A stretch of 64,000 nucleotides of DNA from Maribellus sediminis (lineage in GTDB: Bacteria; Bacteroidota; Bacteroidia; Bacteroidales; Prolixibacteraceae): positions 186,001-250,000 of the forward strand of contig NZ_WXUB01000006.1 in NCBI RefSeq assembly GCF_011799805.1, in the 5' to 3' direction. Below, piece after piece: positions 52,118 to 59,660 of the stretch (the stretch's first letter is position 1; the number at the start of each line of letters is the position of its first letter). The notes beneath the pieces are model-generated. The model did no database searches, had not been told where the DNA came from, and saw only the letters and a list, made by a program, of their open reading frames with translations. The translations under genes and the position numbers were made by a program.

Positions 52118-52918
52118 ATGGATTACAAAAAACTTTGTTTCCAGGTTCAGGATATTGCCCGCGAAGTGGGTGGATTTATCCGCGATGAACAAAAAAAATT
52201 GTCGGCCGAAAATATCGAGGTAAAAAGTGTTGCCAGCCTGGTAACTTACGTTGACAAAACTGCCGAACAACGCATTATTACAGCGCTACGTGAACTTATT
52301 CCGGATTCAGGATTTGTGGCAGAAGAAGGTACCGCCGATTCAAAAAATGAGAAATACACCTGGTTTGTAGATCCACTCGACGGAACCACAAATTACCTTT
52401 TCGGTGTTTCGCCACACTCGGTAAGTATTGCCCTGGCCGAAGACAACAGAATGGTTCTTGGGGTGGTTTATGAAATTGGCGCCGACGAACTCTTTTATGC
52501 GTGGAAAGGCAGTGCGGCCTATTGCAACGGGAAAGAAATAAAAACAGCCACCCGCTCAAAATCGGAAGAAACACTGATCGGCACCGGTTTCCCATATTAC
52601 GATTTCGACCGTGTTGATGATTATATCGAAGCCATGCGCTACCTGATGAAAAACACGCTCGGTCTGCGCAGATTCGGCTCGGCTGCCGTTGATCTTTGCT
52701 ATGTTGCCTGTGGACGTTTCGATGCCTTTTACGAGCATGCCCTGCACGCCTGGGACGTGGCGGCCGGAGTTTTCATACTTCAACAGGCAGGTGGAAAAAT
52801 TACCGATTTCAATGGTGGCGATAACTGGCTTTTTGGGGGCCAACTGATCTCGGCAAGCGGCAGTTACTTCAATGAGTTCTACAGCATAATTAACGGCTAT
52901 TTGGGAGAAAAGCAGTAA
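52118..52918 (+). CDS. Inositol monophosphatase family protein
   Basis: A 266-residue magnesium-dependent phosphatase of the IMPase/SuhB family. Metal ligands are in FVAEEGT (EE), WFVDPLDGTTNYLFG (the DPxDGT motif) and ALHAWDVAAGVFIL (the WD motif). Full length with no signal peptide. SuhB-like enzymes hydrolyse inositol-1-phosphate and related sugar phosphates; some family members act on 3'-phosphoadenosine phosphate. It is followed after 34 bases by the 158-residue protein and lies in a plus-strand run ending with the thioesterase. Confidence 0.9.
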   Translation: MDYKKLCFQVQDIAREVGGFIRDEQKKLSAENIEVKSVASLVTYVDKTAEQRIITALRELIPDSGFVAEEGTADSKNEKYTWFVDPLDGTTNYLFGVSPHSVSIALAEDNRMVLGVVYEIGADELFYAWKGSAAYCNGKEIKTATRSKSEETLIGTGFPYYDFDRVDDYIEAMRYLMKNTLGLRRFGSAAVDLCYVACGRFDAFYEHALHAWDVAAGVFILQQAGGKITDFNGGDNWLFGGQLISASGSYFNEFYSIINGYLGEKQ

Positions 52919-52952
52919 AAAAATTGTATTTTGCTGTATTAAAACTACTGCC

Positions 52953-53429
52953 ATGGCCGAGAAAGAAATTGCACTGCTCAAAGAACAACTTGCACGCCTC
53001 GATGAATCAAAATTCGATTTGGAAGCCTGGAAAAATCACACCCTGATTTTTTTGGAACGCATTTTCGGGAAAGACAATTCCAAGCTTAAACTGATCAGGG
53101 AACTGCGTTACGACTATTCGAGCTGGAACCTGCGCGACACCGCCGCTGCCGGCAAAACAAAGGACAAAGACCCGGTTAAAATGCAGGCGCGCGAAATACT
53201 GGAGGCTACCATTACCGAACTGGAACATCTTGGGCTGCCTTCTAATGCCCCCGATTCACAGAAAATATGGGAACTCTTGCAGGACGAGCTTACCGGCAAA
53301 CAGGTAAAAGAAATTGATGCTATTCTGAAATCGGACGACAAGGAGAAAGAACAAAAAATTAGCGAGAAGCTGGAAAGCCTTGGCAGCGAAAACCTGGCTT
53401 CCATAATCGCGAAACTTTTACTGAACTAA
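52953..53429 (+). CDS. Unrecognised 158-residue cytosolic protein
   Basis: No family is recognised. The protein is highly charged and predicted all-helical: a start MAEKEIALLKEQLARLDESKFDLEAW, a conserved-looking TLIFLERIFGKDNSKLKLIRELRYD, a second helical region MQAREILEATITELEHLGLP, and a lysine/glutamate-rich tail. No signal or membrane segment. It begins 34 bases after the monophosphatase and ends 5 bases before the GT2 start, so it is co-transcribed with both. The codon pattern and tight spacing show it is a real gene. Any role is unknown. Confidence 0.7.
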   Translation: MAEKEIALLKEQLARLDESKFDLEAWKNHTLIFLERIFGKDNSKLKLIRELRYDYSSWNLRDTAAAGKTKDKDPVKMQAREILEATITELEHLGLPSNAPDSQKIWELLQDELTGKQVKEIDAILKSDDKEKEQKISEKLESLGSENLASIIAKLLLN

Positions 53430-53434
53430 ATCGA

Positions 53435-54475
53435 ATGACGACATCGCCAAAGATTGCCATTGTACTATTAAACTGGAACGGGGAAAAGTTGTTCCCCGAT
53501 TTTTTACCCTCCATCATCAAGCACTCTCAAACTGAAAATACCGAAGTTATCGTTGCGGATAACGGCTCTACCGATAATTCACTGGAGGTCCTGAAAAAAG
53601 ATTACCCTGAAGTTACGCTGCTCGATCTGAAAACCAACTACGGTTTTGCCAAAGGCTACAATGTGGCTCTCGAACAAATTGAAGCCGACTATTTTGTGTT
53701 TGTGAATTCGGACGTAAAAGTGACCGAAGGCTGGATTGAACCCTGTATTCAGCAAATGGAGAACGATCGGAAAGTGGCTGCTGTTCAGCCTAAAGTACTA
53801 AGCTACAACGAACCTGAGTTGTTTGAATATGCAGGTGCCGCAGGTGGTTTTATCGATACCTATGGTTACCCTTTCTGTCGCGGAAGAATTCTCGACCGTG
53901 TAGAGAGGGATGAACATCAATACGACGACGCTGGAGAAATTTTCTGGGCAACAGGGGCCTGTATGTTTGTGCGCGCCGAAAGCTTTAAAAACAGTGGTGG
54001 ACTGGATGCCGATTTTTGGGCACACATGGAGGAAATTGATTTGTGCTGGCGGCTAAAAAACCAGGGATTCAAAATCGTTTACGAACCACAAAGCGTAATC
54101 TACCACCTCGGTGGCGGAAGCTTGGAATACGGTAATCCGCGCAAAGTATTTCTAAATTTCAGGAATAACCTGTACATGTTGTACAAGAACCTGCCGAAAG
54201 ACAAATTCAAACGTACGATGTTTATTCGTATGATTCTGGATGGTGTGGCAGCGGCAAAATTCCTGGTAGGTTTTGAATGGAAGGCTTTTGTTGCTGTAGC
54301 TAAAGCGCATTCTTACTTTTACCGAAATCTTTCAGGTTTACGAAAAAAACGAAAAACCTTAAAACCACTGGTTGTAAAAAGCGAACATGCCGAAGTGTAC
54401 TCAAAAAGTATTATGTGGAAATTTTTTGTTCAGAAAAAAACCAAATTCTCAGATCTCGATTTTAAAGTGAATTAG
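53435..54475 (+). CDS. GT2 family glycosyltransferase
   Basis: A 346-residue GT-A-fold enzyme that would add a sugar from a nucleotide donor to a cell-surface glycan. The fold motifs are visible: IVLLNWNGEKLF at the N-terminus, VIVADNGSTDNSLEVL, YGFAKGYNVALEQ, and the DxD-type VNSDVKV. The acceptor-side block is WATGACMFVRAESFKNSGGLDADFWAHMEEIDLCWRLKNQG, typical of rhamnosyl- and related WbbL-like transferases. No polysaccharide cluster surrounds it. It is separated from the thioesterase by one base. Confidence 0.92.
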   Translation: MTTSPKIAIVLLNWNGEKLFPDFLPSIIKHSQTENTEVIVADNGSTDNSLEVLKKDYPEVTLLDLKTNYGFAKGYNVALEQIEADYFVFVNSDVKVTEGWIEPCIQQMENDRKVAAVQPKVLSYNEPELFEYAGAAGGFIDTYGYPFCRGRILDRVERDEHQYDDAGEIFWATGACMFVRAESFKNSGGLDADFWAHMEEIDLCWRLKNQGFKIVYEPQSVIYHLGGGSLEYGNPRKVFLNFRNNLYMLYKNLPKDKFKRTMFIRMILDGVAAAKFLVGFEWKAFVAVAKAHSYFYRNLSGLRKKRKTLKPLVVKSEHAEVYSKSIMWKFFVQKKTKFSDLDFKVN

Positions 54476-54476
54476 T

Positions 54477-54893
54477 ATGCAGAAACTTATTTTTAACGAA
54501 CCTATTTATACTTACCATATTGATTTTGTGGGTCATGTAAACAACATTATTTACGTGCAATGGCTCGAAAATGCCCGTGTAAAACTGATTGAAGCCATGG
54601 ATCTGAATATCCAGAACCTTGCACAGGAAGATCAGATTTTGCCAATAATTACCGAAACGATCATTCAGTATAAAAAACCATTTTTTCTGAACGACACGGT
54701 TCAGGTTGAGGTTTGGGTTTCCGAAATGTTTAACGTTTCAGCCAATTTTAAATTCCGCTTTTTAAACGGCAAAGGCGATGTCTGTTCCACCGCTCAGCAA
54801 AAAGTATTGTTTATTGACAACGCCACACAAAAACCATCGCGGAAAATTGCGAAATACCGCAATGATTTTGAGAAATTTCTGATTACCGAATAA
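54477..54893 (+). CDS. Hotdog-fold acyl-CoA thioesterase
   Basis: A 138-residue protein of the 4-hydroxybenzoyl-CoA thioesterase/YbgC group, which hydrolyses acyl-CoA. The catalytic block is YTYHIDFVGHVNNIIYVQWLENARVKLIE, with the aspartate of the family (D in IDFVGHVNN) and the beginning of the hotdog helix. Normal length. It ends one base before the stop of the minus-strand GH78 gene, so there is no room for a terminator between the two convergent genes. Confidence 0.87.
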   Translation: MQKLIFNEPIYTYHIDFVGHVNNIIYVQWLENARVKLIEAMDLNIQNLAQEDQILPIITETIIQYKKPFFLNDTVQVEVWVSEMFNVSANFKFRFLNGKGDVCSTAQQKVLFIDNATQKPSRKIAKYRNDFEKFLITE

Positions 54894-54894
54894 G

Positions 54895-57585
54895 CTACAA
54901 TAATTCAAGTACATAACTTCCTGCCTGAAGCTTACACTTTCCATTTTCATCAGCAACAAGTTCAATTTTGTTGCCTGAAATTGTGTCGTTTGCCTTTTTA
55001 ATTTTATAACCCGCCGGTATGTAAAAGTCTGCGGTTGAATTGGCAGGAATTGTTATCGAGTAGAGCACTGATTTACGATCATGTTTCCATGCTGACTTTA
55101 TTTCACCGTATGGCGATTGATGTGAAACTTCTACCCCATCAAGTGTTGAAATAAAAGAAGGTTTGAGCAGTACATTTTTAAATCCCGGTTGGTTTTGATC
55201 GGGATAAATTCCGCCCAAACCTTTGTACAGCCAGGCACCAATTTCGCCAAACATAATGTGGTTCATCGAAATATCGTTTTGTGCGTCAATGTCCCAGTTC
55301 TCAAATAAAGTAGTTGCTCCGTTTACCATCCACCAGCCCCAGGATGGATACGTTTCCTGTGCAGCAACTTTGTACGCCACCTCGGCATAGCCATTTTCGC
55401 TCAGGGCGTTTAGTATCGCTTTCTGCCCCAACAATCCCACATCCAGGTGGAAGTTGTCAGCTTCAACTCTTTCGGCCAGCTTGGCAGCAACTCGTCCCTT
55501 ATCCTGCTCCGGAACAAGTCCCCAATACAAGGGAGCACTCAATTCCGTTTGAGTGCCGCTGGCATAAATTCCGGTTTCAGCATGAAAGAACTTGTCGTTA
55601 AACGCCTTTTTTATTGTTTGGGCTAAAGTGACATATTTTTCGGCGTCTGCAGCTTTGTTAAATAACTTTGCGGCTTTGGCCAGAATAAGGGCATCGGCAT
55701 AATAATAACAGGTTGAAGTCAACTCAACCGGTGACTTCGATTTGACGGGCACCCAGTCGCCCAGCCCCCAGGTTGTTGTTCCCGAAGGACTAATTTCGGT
55801 AATATGGTCAACATATCGTTTGATGTTTTCGTAACAGACTTCCAACAACGAAGCATCACCGTAAAACAGATAGATATTCCAGGGGATCAAAGCGATTGTA
55901 CTCGTCCAGTCCGGGCCATTTCCCCATTCATAGCCCCAACCATCAGTTGGAATGATCGATGGCAAAACTCCGTTAGGCTGCTGTTCGTCGCGGTGGTCAG
56001 CCAGCCATTTTTCGTAAATCGTAATCCCGTCGAAGCTATACAAACCCGTTTCTATTGCGATGTGCGCATCACCCGTCCAGCCGTTTTTCTCGCGCTGAGG
56101 ACAGTCGGTAGGATAACCAAACAGATTCGACAAATAGGAATTGTTTGTTGCCGCCCATATTCTATTGATTGTTGGGTTTGTTGTCTCCAGTTTACCTGCC
56201 ACAGGAACATCGCTGTGCATAAAATAAGCTGTCAAACTTTCTTTGCTAAGTTGAAGTGCTTTATTCGAAGTGACTTCAACATATTGAAATCCCTTGTAAT
56301 TGAACCGTGGCATAAAGGTTTCAGTGCCTGAGCCGTTCAAAATGTAAATATCAGTCTGAAACGGATCAGAATCACCGGTAGGTCGGTAATGCACATCGAT
56401 GTTGGAAATATCAACGTGACCATCATCGTACAAACGTTCGCCGTGTTTCAATCGCAAAATTGTTCCTTCTCCACCGGCTACTGTAATTTGAGAAACTCCG
56501 GCTATGTTTCTTCCGATATCAAAAACGTAGGTTGTATCATTCAACTTTGTAATGCTTTTTGCTTCAATTTTCTGTACATGCCGAATCGGATGCAGCATTT
56601 GCGAAACAATATTTTGTGAAGGCGCCGAGCGGTAAATCACATTATTCCATTTTGAATCGTCGAAATCAGGTTCACACCATCCGGGTTGTTCCAGGCGGGC
56701 ATCGTAATGCTCGGCCGTGTAAATGCTGTTAAAAATTACGGGGCTAAGCGAAGTCTTCCAATCCTTGCCAGAGTTGATAACCTCAGTTGTACCGTCCTCG
56801 TAGTTAATACGCAAATCCAGACAAAACGCCGGGCGGTTGCGCCATGGAGCTTTGTGAAAATACCAAACAGCAGTCGACTGATGATTGTACCAGCCATTAC
56901 CAAGTAAAATTCCTATCGCATTATTACCATTTTCCAATTGGTGCGTTACGTCAAAAGTGACGTATAAATTTCGTCGATCGAAGCGTGTATAAACCGGATC
57001 AAGCACATGGTCGCCGACCCTTTCTCCATTCAAATACAACTCGTGCAAACCGGCGGCTGCGACATAAACCCGGGCCGATTTGATTGTTTTATCCGTCGTG
57101 AATTCCTTTCTGAAGTATGGCGCTGCTTTTTCATGAATATCCTTATCGTCGCTTATCCACGAGCCTGTCCAGTTCTCCATTCCCATCATGCCGGTTTCAA
57201 AAGAAGCTACCGACGACACTGCTTTTTCGTTGCTGTTATTCCAAACCGAAACCGACCAGAAATATTTGGTGAACGGCTGTAGTTTTTCTCCGGAATACGA
57301 TGTCAAAATCCGGTCAGAATTCACTTTTCCGGAGTTCCATGAATCGCCAATTCCCTTTGCAACTTTCAATGAATCGGTAGAAACAAGTAGTTGATAAGCT
57401 TCCTGTTTTGCTCCTAAGGTATTGTCAATGAGCATCCATGAAAAACGCGGATTAGAAACATCCACACCAAGCGGATTCTCCAAATATTCGCAGCGGAGAT
57501 TGGTAACCGACGTACTTCCGGATTGAGCTTGTACAGCGTAACTTATTATGAGTAGTATCAGTATGAATGCAAATTTATTTCTCAT
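54895..57585 (-). CDS. GH78 alpha-L-rhamnosidase
   Basis: A secreted enzyme of about 896 residues that removes alpha-L-rhamnose. The start is taken at ATG 57585 (MRNKFAFILILLIISYAVQAQ); ATG 57603 would add six residues. Successive domains: NPRFSWML beta-sandwich, the rhamnosidase N-terminal carbohydrate-binding region (RVYVAAAGLHELYLNGERVGD), and the (alpha/alpha)6 barrel with the family motifs YPTDCPQREKNGWTGDAH and LPSIIPTDGWGYEWGNGPDWTS, then GLGDWVPVK. The C-terminal beta domain has GGIYPDQNQPGFKNVLLKPSF. It overlaps the 570-residue gene upstream by a few bases, so they are translated from one transcript. Confidence 0.93.
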   Translation of the reverse strand: MRNKFAFILILLIISYAVQAQSGSTSVTNLRCEYLENPLGVDVSNPRFSWMLIDNTLGAKQEAYQLLVSTDSLKVAKGIGDSWNSGKVNSDRILTSYSGEKLQPFTKYFWSVSVWNNSNEKAVSSVASFETGMMGMENWTGSWISDDKDIHEKAAPYFRKEFTTDKTIKSARVYVAAAGLHELYLNGERVGDHVLDPVYTRFDRRNLYVTFDVTHQLENGNNAIGILLGNGWYNHQSTAVWYFHKAPWRNRPAFCLDLRINYEDGTTEVINSGKDWKTSLSPVIFNSIYTAEHYDARLEQPGWCEPDFDDSKWNNVIYRSAPSQNIVSQMLHPIRHVQKIEAKSITKLNDTTYVFDIGRNIAGVSQITVAGGEGTILRLKHGERLYDDGHVDISNIDVHYRPTGDSDPFQTDIYILNGSGTETFMPRFNYKGFQYVEVTSNKALQLSKESLTAYFMHSDVPVAGKLETTNPTINRIWAATNNSYLSNLFGYPTDCPQREKNGWTGDAHIAIETGLYSFDGITIYEKWLADHRDEQQPNGVLPSIIPTDGWGYEWGNGPDWTSTIALIPWNIYLFYGDASLLEVCYENIKRYVDHITEISPSGTTTWGLGDWVPVKSKSPVELTSTCYYYADALILAKAAKLFNKAADAEKYVTLAQTIKKAFNDKFFHAETGIYASGTQTELSAPLYWGLVPEQDKGRVAAKLAERVEADNFHLDVGLLGQKAILNALSENGYAEVAYKVAAQETYPSWGWWMVNGATTLFENWDIDAQNDISMNHIMFGEIGAWLYKGLGGIYPDQNQPGFKNVLLKPSFISTLDGVEVSHQSPYGEIKSAWKHDRKSVLYSITIPANSTADFYIPAGYKIKKANDTISGNKIELVADENGKCKLQAGSYVLELL

Positions 57586-59287
57586 TGTTTTGTTGATTGT
57601 CAAGGTTTAAAATAATTGTATTATCCTCCGGTTGAATTCGAAAAACAACCTGATCCGAAGGTTTAAGAAATGATCCCTGTTCAGCTTTTACAGAGTAGTT
57701 CATGCCTTCAAACTCACATTCCAACCGTGAAGAACTGATTGATAAAAATGGCAACTCAACATCGCTTTTTGCAGTAAGTTCCCAATACCAGTCTACTGAA
57801 TCGCTCCCTTCTATTTTCAATTTAATTTGCCGTTCGTCCAGCTCAGCAATTAAAGTTCCTTTCATCGTTTCCAGGGGCCACGAAACGTGCAAAACTCCGG
57901 GTTGTGGATTTGTTATTTCAGGGATGCCTCCTTTTATTGCGATCTCTTTACCATCTATTGTAGCTTTTAAGCTCAAACCGGCTCTTTCATCGGGCGAACT
58001 CCACACATGGCCATCAACCAGCGGCAAGGTATTAAAGAAACACTCGTTGGAATAAACCCGCTCGTTCAGGTATTTCGACGGAAGGTTTTCATTAAACAAA
58101 TGAATATCGCGAAACCGCAGTGATCCATTCTCCCAAAACAGGTTGGCGCGGTAAAACCGACTGTTAAACCAAACCGTTTTCACATCCTCCCGCACCAAAT
58201 CAGTATTGATGGTAAGAGATGTTGCCGGCGTTACTTTATAATGTTCTTTGAACCAAAGCCCCGATTCGGCAAGCGTTTCAACTTTCACTTTGTTTTCATC
58301 GCGCAGTTTGGCAATTAGTGGCATTTGTATTGTAAACCCCATTTCCACGGATTTCCAGATAAATGAATTTTCCTGACCGGCCTGCACGTAAGCGTACTCC
58401 ATGCATTCGCCAGTAACAAATTCCTGAAAATACCAGTTTACCCAGGTTGAATCGCCGCCGGATTCAGGATAAACAGGCTCAAGCGAAATAACTCCCTGGT
58501 GCGTATGCCCGATCCCGGTATCGTACTGACGTACCGGATCGCTTCCCAGCATCCTGAAAATCGGAACAGGAATCTGCTTTTCCTCATTTTGAGCTGGCAT
58601 GTAAGCATTTTCGGTGCTTGGATAATAGGCCTGATTCCAGTAGCCGCCCCAAAGGTTGTATCCGTCGGTCCCGATCTGATCCTTGCAGTTACAGGAAGCT
58701 ACAATTCCGTAATTCTGATACATGTAATTAAGGGTGTGGGCATCGATAAACCACGAACCAACTGATTTTGGATAGTAGCCATAAATTTCCCTGAAATCCT
58801 TCATATAAACATCAACAAGCTTTTCGCGCTCTTCCGGTGTGTAACCGGTTGAAAAACCTACATCGGCATGCCAGTCCCATGGGAAACGGCCTCTCCATTT
58901 CATCCCTGCGTTTTCAACCAGCGGTTGCGGTATTTCCCACCAGGCACCAATTTCAAAGGAATCGGCAGGCAATCCTTTTAACAATTCCTGGTAGCGGGAA
59001 TCCATCAACGCATCGTATTGTAACAGAAACGTACCGCCAAGTTTGTACTGCGTCATAATCTGAACTTGTTTGGCAGTGGTTTCAAAAAGTACGTCCTCTG
59101 TTATCTTCTCATCCCTTGGCTCAAGCAATCGAATAAAATTGATAATGTTAACGATCTTTGGTTTTCCGTCGTTATTAAGTGGTTGAGCAGATTGATCTTT
59201 TGTACTCGTACAAGATTGAATGAGCAACACATAAAAAGTGAATGCTAACAGAGAAGTTCGCCGTAATCGTAATAATGGAATTTTCAT
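57575..59287 (-). CDS. Unassigned 570-residue lipoprotein, probable glycan-active barrel
   Basis: A lipoprotein (Cys 26 in YVLLIQSCTSTKD). The first 350 residues look like a polysaccharide-deacetylase/alpha-beta barrel type: IVNIINFIRLLEPRD, LGGTFLLQYDALMD, FEIGAWWEIPQPLVE, GSWFIDAHTLNYMYQNYGIVASCNCKDQIGTDGYN and GIGHTHQGVISLEPVYP, with many aromatic and acidic residues. From about 400 on it is beta-rich (NECFFNTLPLVDGHVWSSPDERAG). No catalytic set can be assigned with certainty. It overlaps GH78 by 11-29 bases and would act before or together with it on a rhamnose-containing glycan. Confidence 0.65.
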   Translation of the reverse strand: MKIPLLRLRRTSLLAFTFYVLLIQSCTSTKDQSAQPLNNDGKPKIVNIINFIRLLEPRDEKITEDVLFETTAKQVQIMTQYKLGGTFLLQYDALMDSRYQELLKGLPADSFEIGAWWEIPQPLVENAGMKWRGRFPWDWHADVGFSTGYTPEEREKLVDVYMKDFREIYGYYPKSVGSWFIDAHTLNYMYQNYGIVASCNCKDQIGTDGYNLWGGYWNQAYYPSTENAYMPAQNEEKQIPVPIFRMLGSDPVRQYDTGIGHTHQGVISLEPVYPESGGDSTWVNWYFQEFVTGECMEYAYVQAGQENSFIWKSVEMGFTIQMPLIAKLRDENKVKVETLAESGLWFKEHYKVTPATSLTINTDLVREDVKTVWFNSRFYRANLFWENGSLRFRDIHLFNENLPSKYLNERVYSNECFFNTLPLVDGHVWSSPDERAGLSLKATIDGKEIAIKGGIPEITNPQPGVLHVSWPLETMKGTLIAELDERQIKLKIEGSDSVDWYWELTAKSDVELPFLSISSSRLECEFEGMNYSVKAEQGSFLKPSDQVVFRIQPEDNTIILNLDNQQNNEK

Positions 59288-59530
59288 AATCGATCAGGTT
59301 TATAGCTTAGGTTTACAAGAAAATATTTAATCAGCTAAATTTAATTATTTCGGCTGAAGTACTGAGCGAAATCATCAAAATCGTTTCCACTCGATCGAAT
59401 CTGATTTTTCAATTTATCCGTCGAATCTACCATGCTGGTTACCGGATTAACAAAATACTAAATTCACCTTTTCTTCAGCAGTAATTTTGTTGTTCACAAA
59501 AACCGTCCTAACTTAGCGCCGATATTTACG

Positions 59531-59607
59531 CAATGGGGTGTCCCGAGTACTCGGGACTGAGATTATACTCAAAGAACCTGATCCGGTTAGTACCGGCGTA
59601 GGGAGAG
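59531..59607 (+). promoter_or_regulatory. TPP riboswitch (THI element)
   Basis: The conserved thi-box is complete: GGGGTG (59535-59540), a TCCCGAG-TA-CTCGGGA P3 stem, CTGAGA (59557-59562), the GAACCTGATC block (59574-59583) and GTACCGGCGTAGGGA (59590-59604). It senses thiamine pyrophosphate and represses the downstream TonB-dependent receptor when TPP is ample. Confidence 0.95.
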
Positions 59608-59629
59608 CGAAAGGAACATTTCCTGCCTC

Positions 59630-59649
59630 ATTGGTTATTTTTAACCAAT
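59630..59649 (+). promoter_or_regulatory. Hairpin between riboswitch and start codon (possible expression platform)
   Basis: ATTGGTTA and TAACCAAT form a perfect 8-bp stem with a TTTT loop, ending 11 bases before ATG 59661. No T-run follows, so control of translation start or of ribosome access is likelier than termination. Confidence 0.45.
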
Positions 59650-59660
59650 TCAATCAAAAA

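Noticed and set aside
59538-59660. Upstream extension of the TonB receptor
   Set aside because: It would translate the TPP riboswitch; the signal peptide begins at 59661.
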